Source of the DNA: VRUE01 sp036557525
GTDB lineage: Bacteria; Actinomycetota; Thermoleophilia; Solirubrobacterales; 70-9
NCBI GenBank assembly: GCA_036557525.1
Contig: DATBHH010000107.1
Location: forward strand, 1-5,159
Reading direction: 5' to 3'
Length of the DNA: 5,159 bases
The notes under the pieces were generated by a model. That model was not told the origin of the DNA, searched no databases, and saw nothing but the letters and a program-made list of their open reading frames with translations. Position numbers and translations under genes: made by a program. This document shows, piece after piece, positions 1-4,655 of the stretch (its first letter is position 1; each line of letters starts with the position of its first letter).

Positions 1-206
1 TCGCTCGGCGGCGGGGAATCAGATTGCGACGCGGCCTCGCTCGGGCTATCGGCTTCGCCATCAACCGCCGACTCCTCAGCTTCGCTTCCGGGGTCGGCGG
101 CCGTCTCCTCAGCGGCCGGGGCCTCAGCCTCAGCGGCCTGAGCCTCCGACGCCTCGGCCTCTGCTCCCGCGGCCGATCCCTCGCCAGTATCAGCTCCGTT
201 GCTGCT
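1..206 (-). other. Region encoding acidic low-complexity tail of S5
   Basis: These bases encode S5 residues 176 onward, beyond the conserved fold. The tail is built of repeated Glu-Ala, Ser-Glu-Ala and Gln-Ala units (for example EAEASEAQAAEAEAPAAEE at 191-209), then Ser/Pro/Asp-rich sequence up to the edge. At DNA level, positions 118-160 are a degenerate repeat of GCCTCA/GCCTCG-type hexamers, as expected if the tail grew by slippage. It is probably disordered. The frame stays open and keeps high GC at third positions, so I read it as real coding sequence and not read-through. Confidence 0.85.
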
Positions 207-731
207 GACCCCCAGCACCTGAGCAACGGTCAGCCCCCGCAGCTCCGCGACCTCCTCCGGCCGCCGCAGGCGGACGAGCCCGTCCATCGTCGCCTTGACC
301 AGGTTGATCGGGTTCTGGGTGCCGATGCTCTTGGTCAGCACGTCGCGGACGCCGCCGAGCTCGAGCACGGCGCGGACGCCGCCGCCGGCGATCACGCCGG
401 TACCGGGGCTGGCCGGCCGCAGCACGACGTGGCCGGCCCCGTAGCGGCCGATGATCTTGTGCGTCAGCGTCTGCCCGTATTTGGGGACGCGGATGAGGCT
501 CTTGCGCGCGTTCTCGACCGCCTTCTGGATCGCCAGCGGCACCTCGCGGGCCTTGCCGTAGCCGATCCCGACCACGCCCTCTTCGTCGCCGACGGCGACC
601 AGCGCCGTGAACGAGAAACGGCGGCCGCCCTTGACGACCTTGGCGACGCGGTTGATCTCGATCACGCGCTCCTGGAGATCGAGGCCCCGCGGGCTCACCG
701 TCTCGACGTTTGTGGTGTCCATGCCCTTCAT
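1..731 (-). CDS. rpsE: 30S ribosomal protein S5, with acidic C-terminal tail; 3' end beyond left edge
   Basis: S5 is a 30S protein at the back of the body near S4 and S8, involved in decoding fidelity and helicase activity at the mRNA entry site (family knowledge). The reading frame has 243 complete codons and no stop before the left edge. Residues about 20-85 form the N-terminal double-stranded-RNA-binding-like domain, with GGRRFSFTALVAVGDEEG at 36-53 and GYGKAREVPLAIQKA at 58-71. The C-terminal domain shows GAGHVVLRPASPGTG at 98-112. The normal core ends near residue 175 (LTVAQVLGV), close to the usual family length of about 165. Residues 176-243 are a tail of Ala, Glu, Ser and Asp with 18 acidic and no basic residues. 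The chosen start is ATG at 731, preceded by GGTGGG at a reasonable distance; a second in-frame ATG at 722 is possible. It lies 22 bases after rplR. Identity is certain; the true C-terminus is not visible. Confidence 0.96.
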   Translation of the reverse strand, partial: MKGMDTTNVETVSPRGLDLQERVIEINRVAKVVKGGRRFSFTALVAVGDEEGVVGIGYGKAREVPLAIQKAVENARKSLIRVPKYGQTLTHKIIGRYGAGHVVLRPASPGTGVIAGGGVRAVLELGGVRDVLTKSIGTQNPINLVKATMDGLVRLRRPEEVAELRGLTVAQVLGVSSNGADTGEGSAAGAEAEASEAQAAEAEAPAAEETAADPGSEAEESAVDGEADSPSEAASQSDSPPPS

Positions 732-753
732 AGCGATCGCCCACCGTAGCGGT

Positions 754-1107
754 TCAGAAGCGGAGGCCTCCCTCGCGTGCGCCCTCGGCCAGCGCCCGGA
801 CGCGGCCGTGGTACTTGTAGCCGCCACGGTCGAAGACGCAGGTCTCGATGCCGGCGGCCTTGGCCCGCTCCGCCAGCAGTTCGCCGGCTCGCCTTGCCTG
901 GTCGGCGGCGGAAAGCTTGCGCATGTCCGGCTCGGTCCAGTTGACGGCGGCCAGGGTGTGGCCGGCGCGGTCGTCCACCAGCTGCGCGAAGACGCCGCGG
1001 TTCGACCGGTAGACCGAGAGCCGCGGCCGTTCGGCGCTGCCGACGACCCGGGCGCGGACGCGGCGGCGGCGGCGCAGGCGATGCTCTCGCTTGGTGACGA
1101 CCGTCAT
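754..1107 (-). CDS. rplR: 50S ribosomal protein L18
   Basis: L18 binds 5S rRNA together with L5 in the central protuberance of the 50S subunit (family knowledge). The 117-residue product matches the usual length. It has the typical Arg-rich N-terminus (residues 6-20, with a run of Arg at 12-16), then RPRLSVYRSNRGVFAQLVDD at 27-46. The family C-terminal signature FDRGGYKYHGRVRALAEGAR lies at 92-111. Its ATG overlaps the rplF stop by one base (TGATG), which suggests translational coupling. The purine-rich AAGAGGG at 1112-1118 is a good ribosome binding site inside the end of rplF. It ends with TGA, 22 bases before rpsE. Nothing is unusual in the protein. Confidence 0.97.
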   Translation of the reverse strand: MTVVTKREHRLRRRRRVRARVVGSAERPRLSVYRSNRGVFAQLVDDRAGHTLAAVNWTEPDMRKLSAADQARRAGELLAERAKAAGIETCVFDRGGYKYHGRVRALAEGAREGGLRF

Positions 1108-1640
1108 CAGGCCCTCTTCCCGACCTTCCGCGCGACGTGCTCGTCGCGGTAGCGGATTCCCTTGCCCTTATAGGGCTCCGGCGGCCGCCGCTTGCGGATG
1201 TCGGCGGCGACCTGTCCGACGAGCTGCTTGTCGATCCCGCGGACGATCACCTCGGTCGGCTGGGGAACCTCGAACTCGATCCCCTCCGGCGGCTCGATCG
1301 AGACCGGGTGGGAGAAGCCGAGCGCCATCTCGAGGCTCTTGCCCTTGAGCGAGGCGCGGTAGCCGACGCCCTGGATCTCGAGGCGCTTCTCGAAGCCCTC
1401 GGTGACGCCCTCGACCATGTTCGCGATCAGGCTCCTGGTCAGCCCGTGCAGGGCACGGTGCTCGCCGCGGTCGGTCGGGCGCTCGACGGTGACCGTCCCG
1501 TCGGCCTGCTCGACCTTCATCTCCGCCGAGAGCCGCTGGTTGAGCTCGCCCTTCGGCCCCTTCACGGCGATGCTGCCAGGGGCGACCTCCACCGTCACGG
1601 CGTCAGGTACGGGGATCGGCTTTCTTCCGATTCTGCTCAT
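1107..1640 (-). CDS. rplF: 50S ribosomal protein L6
   Basis: L6 binds 23S rRNA near the sarcin-ricin loop and the base of the L7/L12 stalk (family knowledge). The product is 177 residues, the usual length, and starts with the canonical MSRIGRKPIPVP. It contains the two tandem L6 repeats: about residues 10-80 (VTVEVAPGSIAVKGPKGEL at 15-33) and about 85-170 (FEKRLEIQGVGYRASLKGK at 83-101). The L6 signature PEPYKGKGIRY is at 154-164. The ATG at 1640 is fixed: reading upstream in frame there is no other start codon before a TGA about 45 bases away. The start has no clear Shine-Dalgarno; the nearest purine-rich stretch (GCGAGAGCAGAG) ends about 16 bases upstream. It follows a 93-base spacer containing a predicted hairpin, and its stop overlaps the rplR start. 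Confidence 0.97.
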   Translation of the reverse strand: MSRIGRKPIPVPDAVTVEVAPGSIAVKGPKGELNQRLSAEMKVEQADGTVTVERPTDRGEHRALHGLTRSLIANMVEGVTEGFEKRLEIQGVGYRASLKGKSLEMALGFSHPVSIEPPEGIEFEVPQPTEVIVRGIDKQLVGQVAADIRKRRPPEPYKGKGIRYRDEHVARKVGKRA

Positions 1641-1660
1641 GATGTTGCGGCAGGTGCTCT

Positions 1661-1674
1661 GCTCTCGCGAGAGC
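1661..1674. repeat. Perfect 14-base palindrome GCTCTCGCGAGAGC
   Basis: The sequence is identical on both strands. It overlaps the downstream arm of the larger hairpin at 1667-1704. As RNA it could fold into a small hairpin (five-pair stem, four-base loop) that cannot coexist with the large one. As DNA it could be a site for a dimeric protein. No known operator is recognised. Confidence 0.5.
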
Positions 1675-1704
1675 CCAGGGAATCAGAGATGGATGGGCCC
1701 TCGC
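1667..1704 (-). promoter_or_regulatory. Predicted mRNA hairpin upstream of rplF
   Basis: On the transcribed strand, GCGAGGGCCCA (1704 down to 1694) can pair with TGGGCTCTCGC (1677 down to 1667) over 11 consecutive positions, ten Watson-Crick and one G-U. The loop is 16 bases. The single imperfect pair is a G-U only on the mRNA strand; on the other strand it would be a C-A mismatch, which fits a structure selected in mRNA. Its function is unknown: translational control of rplF, a binding site for a ribosomal protein repressor, or an RNA-processing site are all possible. Confidence 0.5.
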
Positions 1705-1733
1705 TCCCGCGTCCGCCCTGCCGTGCGCGGACC

Positions 1734-2129
1734 TCACCAGACATAGGCCACGACCTCGCCGCCGACGCCCTTCTGCCTTGCTTCGTGACCGGTCATCACG
1801 CCGGTCGAGGTGCTGATGATCGCGGTTCCGGTTCCGCCGTCGACCCGCGGCACCTGGTTGTGGTTGACGTAGCGCCTGCGACCCGGCCGTGAGATCCTTT
1901 CCATGCCGGCGATCACCGGGCGTCGGTCCTCGGTGTACTTGAGGCGGATCAGGATCGCCTCGCCGACCCGGCCGGGCTCGCGCGAGTAGTCGCGGATGTA
2001 GCCCTGCTCCTTGAGGATCCGCGACATCTCCAGCTTCAACCGCGAGGCCGGGATCTCGACCTCGTCGTGGCCGGAGCCGAGCGCGTTGCGGATCCGGGTC
2101 AGGTAGTCGGCTATCGGGTCGGTCAGCAT
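1734..2129 (-). CDS. rpsH: 30S ribosomal protein S8
   Basis: S8 is a primary 16S rRNA binder of the 30S platform and, in Escherichia coli, the translational repressor of the spc operon by binding rplE mRNA (family knowledge). The product is 131 residues, the normal length. It opens with DPIADYLTRIRNA at 4-16, has RPGRRRYV at 81-88, and ends with the conserved RNA-binding segment STSTGVMTGHEAR at 106-118 followed by GVGGEVVAYVW, the typical S8 terminus. The ATG has a good Shine-Dalgarno AGGA at 2138-2141, eight bases upstream and overlapping the TAG stop of rpsN. A 93-base spacer follows it, longer than at any other junction here. Confidence 0.97.
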   Translation of the reverse strand: MLTDPIADYLTRIRNALGSGHDEVEIPASRLKLEMSRILKEQGYIRDYSREPGRVGEAILIRLKYTEDRRPVIAGMERISRPGRRRYVNHNQVPRVDGGTGTAIISTSTGVMTGHEARQKGVGGEVVAYVW

Positions 2130-2137
2130 CGCTCTCG

Positions 2138-2141
2138 TCCT
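2138..2141 (-). promoter_or_regulatory. rpsH ribosome binding site
   Basis: AGGA lies eight bases before the rpsH ATG and overlaps the rpsN TAG stop codon, so terminating ribosomes may reinitiate at rpsH. Confidence 0.6.
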
Positions 2142-2325
2142 ACCAGCTCGACTTTTTCATCCCCGGGACGTAGCCCTCGTGGGCGGCCTCGCGCAGGCAG
2201 ATCCGGCAGAGGCCGAACTTGCGGAAGTAGGCGCGCGGGCGGCCGCAGCGGCGGCAGCGGTTGTACTCGCGGGTCTTGAACTTGGCCTTGCGGCTCTGCT
2301 TCACCTTCTGGCTCGTCTTCGCCAC
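2140..2325 (-). CDS. rpsN: 30S ribosomal protein S14, short zinc-binding form (type Z)
   Basis: S14 sits in the 30S head near S3 and S10 (family knowledge). The 61-residue product is the short form, with two Cys pairs at 24/27 and 40/43 (CRRCG and CRIC) that form the zinc ribbon; the zinc-free form is about 89-101 residues and lacks these cysteines. It ends KKSSW, as expected. The start is GTG at 2325, supported by a strong AAGGAG nine bases upstream that lies inside the last codons of rplE. It is six bases after the rplE stop and ten bases before rpsH. Many actinobacteria keep a second zinc-free copy elsewhere for zinc limitation; whether this genome does cannot be seen here. Confidence 0.97.
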   Translation of the reverse strand: MAKTSQKVKQSRKAKFKTREYNRCRRCGRPRAYFRKFGLCRICLREAAHEGYVPGMKKSSW

Positions 2326-2331
2326 TTTGGA

Positions 2332-3171
2332 CTACTCCTTCTCCGCTGCCTCGGTGTCGGCCTCTCCGGCGGGTGACGGGGATGAGGGCTCCCCGCCCGC
2401 AGCTTGCGAGGACGAGGAGTCCTCATCCTCGGCAGGACCCGCCGGCGAGGGCTTCTCGTAGGCCTCGGGGTTTTCCTCTTTCAGCTGCTCCAGCGCGGCC
2501 TGCTCGGCCTCGGCACGCGCGCGTGCCTCCTCCTTGCGCTTCTCCTCCTCCTCGGCGGCGATCGCCTCCTCGTCGACTCCGCCGGGCCTGCCATCTTTGG
2601 CGAACGGCATCCCGAGCCCGAGCAGCAGCTCGAACGCCTCGATGTCGGTCGCGGCGCTGGTCGTGATCGTCACGTCCAGTCCCCTGACCTCGTCGATCGA
2701 GTCGTAGTCGATTTCGGGGAAGATCAGCTGCTCGCGAACTCCCATCGAGTAGTTGCCGCGGCCGTCGAACGACCGCGGGTTGAGGCCGCGGAAGTCGCGG
2801 ATCCGGGGGACGGCGATCGAGCAGAGGCGGTCGAGGAACTCCCACATCCGCGCCCGCCGCAGCGTCACCGAGACGCCGACCGGCATCCCCTCGCGGACTT
2901 TGAACGAGGCGATCGACTTGCGGGCGCGCCGGACGCTCGGCTGCTGGCCGGCGATCGTCGCCAGCTGGCTCTGCGCGGCCTCGAGCATTTTCGCGTTCTG
3001 CTTCGCCTCGCCGACCCCCATGTTGAGGGTGATCTTCGTCAGTCGCGGCGCGGCCATCTCCGAGGAATAGCCGAACCGTTTCATCAGCGTCGGGAGCACC
3101 TCCTGCTGGTAGCGCTCGCGCAGGCGCGGCGGCGGGGCTGCCTGTGACGTGGGTGTGGCCGTTGCCTCCAT
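2332..3171 (-). CDS. rplE: 50S ribosomal protein L5 with long acidic C-terminal tail
   Basis: L5 binds 5S rRNA in the central protuberance and contacts P-site tRNA and S13 (family knowledge). The product is 279 residues against about 180 for the usual protein. After a short extra N-terminus rich in Ala, Thr and Pro (1-16), the core runs from RERYQQEVLPTLMKRFGYSS (18-37) to LLLGLGMPF (182-190). It includes PRLTKITLNMGVGEAKQN (42-59) and FRGLNPRSFDGRGNYSMGV (127-145). Residues 191-279 are additional and hold 27 acidic and 10 basic residues. About 201-236 looks like a charged helix or coiled coil (EEAIAAEEEEKRKEEARARA and on), followed by Ser/Pro/Gly/Glu-rich, probably disordered sequence ending AAEKE. 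The frame is open far upstream, but the ATG at 3171 overlaps the rplX stop by one base (TGATG), so it is the natural start. Identity is certain; the role of the tail is unknown. Confidence 0.96.
   Translation of the reverse strand: MEATATPTSQAAPPPRLRERYQQEVLPTLMKRFGYSSEMAAPRLTKITLNMGVGEAKQNAKMLEAAQSQLATIAGQQPSVRRARKSIASFKVREGMPVGVSVTLRRARMWEFLDRLCSIAVPRIRDFRGLNPRSFDGRGNYSMGVREQLIFPEIDYDSIDEVRGLDVTITTSAATDIEAFELLLGLGMPFAKDGRPGGVDEEAIAAEEEEKRKEEARARAEAEQAALEQLKEENPEAYEKPSPAGPAEDEDSSSSQAAGGEPSSPSPAGEADTEAAEKE
2335..2340 (-). promoter_or_regulatory. rpsN ribosome binding site (AAGGAG)
   Basis: AAGGAG ends nine bases before the GTG start of rpsN and supports that non-ATG start. The same bases encode the last Lys-Glu of the L5 acidic tail, just before its TAG, so the end of the tail doubles as the initiation signal of the next gene. 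Confidence 0.8.
2335..2595 (-). other. Region encoding acidic C-terminal extension of L5
   Basis: These bases encode L5 residues 193-279, beyond the conserved fold. Two parts can be seen. The first (about 201-240) is dense in Glu, Ala, Arg and Lys and contains ALEQLKEENPEAYEK, which looks more ordered than the rest. The second (about 241-279) is Ser/Pro/Glu low-complexity sequence. Both stay in the rplE frame up to a TAG that is correctly spaced from rpsN, so a frameshift artefact is unlikely. Confidence 0.85.
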
Positions 3172-3497
3172 CAGAACGCGGCTCCGCTCCGCTTCGAGTA
3201 GCGCTCTCGCTTGCCGCCTTTGTCGCGGCGGACGCCGACCCGGGTCGGTTTGTTGTCTTTGGGGTCGAGCAGCATCACGTTGGAGACGTGGATCGGCCCC
3301 TCCTTGTCGACTATGCCGCCGATGTTGGCGGCTTTCTGGGCGTCCTGGACGGGCCGCGGTTTTTCGTGCCGCTTGACCATGTTCAGGCCCTCGACGTAGA
3401 CGAAGCTGCGCTTCGGTTCGGTGCGCAGGACGCGGCCGGTCTTGCCGGCGTCCTTGCCGCCGATGACCGCCACTTCGTCGCCCTCTCTGACCTTCAT
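3171..3497 (-). CDS. rplX: 50S ribosomal protein L24
   Basis: L24 is an early assembly initiator of the 50S subunit, binding the 5' end of 23S rRNA near the exit tunnel (family knowledge). The 108-residue product starts MKVREGDEVAVIGGKDAGKT, a standard KOW motif (residues 3-30), and carries EGPIHVSNVMLLDPK at 66-80, typical of the bacterial family. It ends in a basic stretch (RRDKGGKRERYSKRS). I chose the ATG at 3497 because GGGGAAGG sits just upstream and because the family starts here. A GTG at 3509 would add four residues (MGKA) and has no good binding site. It follows rplN after 80 bases and overlaps rplE by one base. Confidence 0.95.
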   Translation of the reverse strand: MKVREGDEVAVIGGKDAGKTGRVLRTEPKRSFVYVEGLNMVKRHEKPRPVQDAQKAANIGGIVDKEGPIHVSNVMLLDPKDNKPTRVGVRRDKGGKRERYSKRSGAAF

Positions 3498-3577
3498 CGC
3501 CTTCCCCACTACAGAACACCGCCTTCGCCGATGCTCCGCTCGCGAAGAGTCGGATATGCACGCTCGCTACGCATGGC
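3498..3577 (-). other. 80-base rplN-rplX intergenic spacer with weak hairpin
   Basis: The spacer contains an inverted repeat CTTCGC/GCGAAG (3542-3547 with 3523-3528, 13-base loop) but no T-run after it, so it is not an evident terminator. It also carries the segment CTCTTCGCGAGCGGAGCA (3532-3549), which resembles a segment in the rpsH-rplF spacer. No promoter is recognisable by eye. Confidence 0.45.
3500..3507 (-). promoter_or_regulatory. rplX ribosome binding site deciding the start
   Basis: GGGGAAGG lies immediately upstream of the ATG at 3497. It overlaps the alternative GTG at 3509 and therefore favours the shorter L24. Confidence 0.65.
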
Positions 3578-3949
3578 TCAGAGAACCTCCGGCGCGAGCG
3601 AGACGATTTTCATGAAGTTGCGGTCGCGGAGCTCACGGGCGACCGGGCCGAAGATCCGGGTGCCGCGGGGGTTGGTCCCGTCCTGCTCGATCAGGACGGC
3701 CGCGTTTTCGTCGAAGGAGATGTAGGTGCCGTCGGAGCGGCCGAGCTGCTTGCGTGTGCGGACGATCACGGCCTGCACGACCTCGCCCTTGCGGACGCCC
3801 CCCTGCGGGCTGGCCTGTTTGACGGTTGCGGTGATCACGTCGCCGACGCCGGCGTAGCGGCGGTGGGACCCGCCCTTGATCCGGATGCAGAGGATCTCCC
3901 TCGCGCCCGAGTTGTCCGCGACCTTGAGTCTCGACTCCTGCTGGATCAC
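3578..3949 (-). CDS. rplN: 50S ribosomal protein L14
   Basis: L14 lies at the subunit interface, contributes to bridges with 16S rRNA, and contacts L19 (family knowledge). The 123-residue product matches family length. It begins with IQQESRLKVADNSGAREILC and shows the L14 signature region AVIVRTRKQLGRSDGTYISF at 60-79 continuing into DENAAVLI, then GTRIFGPVARELRDRNFMKI near the end (96-115). The start is GTG at 3949, because family proteins begin at exactly this point. It is supported by GAGG at 3955-3958, five bases upstream and overlapping the rpsQ TGA. The frame is open well upstream across rpsQ, but that sequence is not L14-like. The seven-base gap from rpsQ suggests coupled translation; the stop is TGA at 3578-3580. 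Confidence 0.97.
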   Translation of the reverse strand: MIQQESRLKVADNSGAREILCIRIKGGSHRRYAGVGDVITATVKQASPQGGVRKGEVVQAVIVRTRKQLGRSDGTYISFDENAAVLIEQDGTNPRGTRIFGPVARELRDRNFMKIVSLAPEVL

Positions 3950-3956
3950 GGCCGCC

Positions 3957-4655
3957 TCACTTCGCCTTCTCGAGGACCTCGACCAGGCGCCAGCGCTTGG
4001 TCTTCGACAACGGGCGGGTCTCGACGACGCGGACGGTGTCGCCCTCGCCGGCCTCGTTGCGCTCATCATGCGCGTGCAGCGTCCGCGACCGGTGCACCAC
4101 CTTCTCGTAGGTGGGATGGCGGCGGACGATGTCGATCCGGACCGTGATCGATTTTTCCCCCTTGTCGGAGACGACCACGCCCTGCCGGACCTTGGCGGCG
4201 TTCGCATCTCGCTCCGCCGGCTCGGTCCCGGTGCCGGCCGCACCGCGCTCGGCCCGCGCCGCGGCCCGCTGCTTGCGTCGAAGCTCGGCCTTCGCCCTGC
4301 GCGTCCCGGCCCGTTTCGCGGCCCGCTCCTCGGCGCTGAGCTGAGGCCCGGCCTCGTGCGGCCGCCGGCTCCTCTCGAGCCGGCGCCGCTCCTTCCACGG
4401 CAGATCGTCGTCGATTCCGTCCGACTCCTCCGCTCCGCGTCCGGGGTCGGACGGCTCAACCTGAGCCTGCTCAGGCTCTGAGGCTTCCTCACTCGGCGGC
4501 GAAGACTCAGGATTCGACGCCGCCTCGCTCGTGTCAGACGCCTCGGCGGACGTGTCGTCACCGGACGCATCCGCCTCTGACGCTGGACCCTCGGACTGGG
4601 CGTCCTCGTCCTGCGTGGTCTCGTCCACTGCGTCTTTGTTCTCTTCGTCCGCCAT
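3957..4655 (-). CDS. rpsQ: 30S ribosomal protein S17 with about 150-residue charged N-terminal extension
   Basis: S17 is a primary 16S rRNA binding protein of the lower 30S body (family knowledge). The product is 232 residues, but the normal S17 fold (about 80 residues) is only the C-terminal part, from KVRQGVVVSDKGEKSITVRI (155-174) to the end. The family signature GDTVRVVETRPLS is at 205-217. Residues 1-84 are acidic low-complexity sequence with 30 Asp/Glu and two basic residues. A short LPWKERRRLERSRR (85-98) and an Arg/Lys/Ala-rich segment (about 106-137) follow, so charge switches from strongly negative to positive before the core. The ATG at 4655 directly abuts the rpmC TAG, with a modest GGGA upstream. 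No convincing alternative start exists near residue 154. From memory, similar extensions occur in Thermoleophilia; this needs an alignment. Core identity is certain. Confidence 0.95.
   Translation of the reverse strand: MADEENKDAVDETTQDEDAQSEGPASEADASGDDTSAEASDTSEAASNPESSPPSEEASEPEQAQVEPSDPGRGAEESDGIDDDLPWKERRRLERSRRPHEAGPQLSAEERAAKRAGTRRAKAELRRKQRAAARAERGAAGTGTEPAERDANAAKVRQGVVVSDKGEKSITVRIDIVRRHPTYEKVVHRSRTLHAHDERNEAGEGDTVRVVETRPLSKTKRWRLVEVLEKAK
4197..4655 (-). other. Region encoding acidic-then-basic N-terminal extension of S17
   Basis: These bases encode S17 residues 1-153. The first 84 residues carry a net charge of about -28 (Asp/Glu/Ser/Ala/Pro-rich); residues 85-137 carry about +12 and are probably helical. 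The start codon is fixed by its abutment to rpmC, so the extension is not an over-long start call. The basic half could bind rRNA and the acidic half could mask it or act as an antenna, but that is speculation. Confidence 0.85.
4453..4478. repeat. Overlapping short inverted repeats inside rpsQ
   Basis: Three perfect inverted repeats overlap here: GGCTCA/TGAGCC (4453-4458 and 4462-4467), CCTGAGC/GCTCAGG (4460-4466 and 4469-4475) and GAGCCTG/CAGGCTC (4463-4469 and 4472-4478). They encode Glu, Pro, Gln and Ala of the S17 acidic region and may simply reflect its repetitive codons. Confidence 0.5.

Larger units (their letters stand above)
1641..1733 (-). other. 93-base rpsH-rplF intergenic spacer
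   Basis: This is the longest non-coding stretch in the window. It has no credible small ORF leading into rplF; an in-frame TGA sits in the middle. It holds a predicted RNA hairpin (1667-1704) and a perfect palindrome (1661-1674). There is no run of T after the hairpin on the transcribed strand, so it is not a classical intrinsic terminator. I cannot recognise a promoter in it. Confidence 0.6.

Noticed and set aside
1..206. S5 tail as a sequencing frameshift past the true stop
   Set aside because: The tail keeps coherent Glu/Ala/Ser composition with no stop for over 200 bases. Similar tails occur on L5 and S17, where both gene ends are fixed by neighbours.
190..744. Minus-strand open frame of 184 codons, extremely Arg/Gly-rich, starting at a GTG just before the S5 start
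   Set aside because: It is the wrong frame over rpsE; the overlapping frame gives perfect S5 sequence. It has no family resemblance and the biased composition expected of a shifted frame in GC-rich DNA.
1641..1733. Intrinsic terminator between rpsH and rplF
   Set aside because: The hairpin is followed by GAGAGCAGAGCACC and not a T-run on the transcribed strand, and transcription should continue into the rest of the operon.
2404..3147. Plus-strand open frame of 247 codons opposite rplE (and similar long plus-strand frames at 24-749, 1137-1892 and 3876-4481)
   Set aside because: These are antisense shadows caused by high GC at third positions. They have no recognisable domain and lie opposite certain genes.
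3523..3547. Hairpin in the rplN-rplX spacer as a terminator
   Set aside because: The stem is only six pairs, the loop is 13 bases, and there is no T-run.
3172..3561. Upstream in-frame extension of rplE to an ATG at 3561
   Set aside because: It covers all of rplX in another frame and is not L5-like. The ATG at 3171 overlaps the rplX stop, as at other junctions here.
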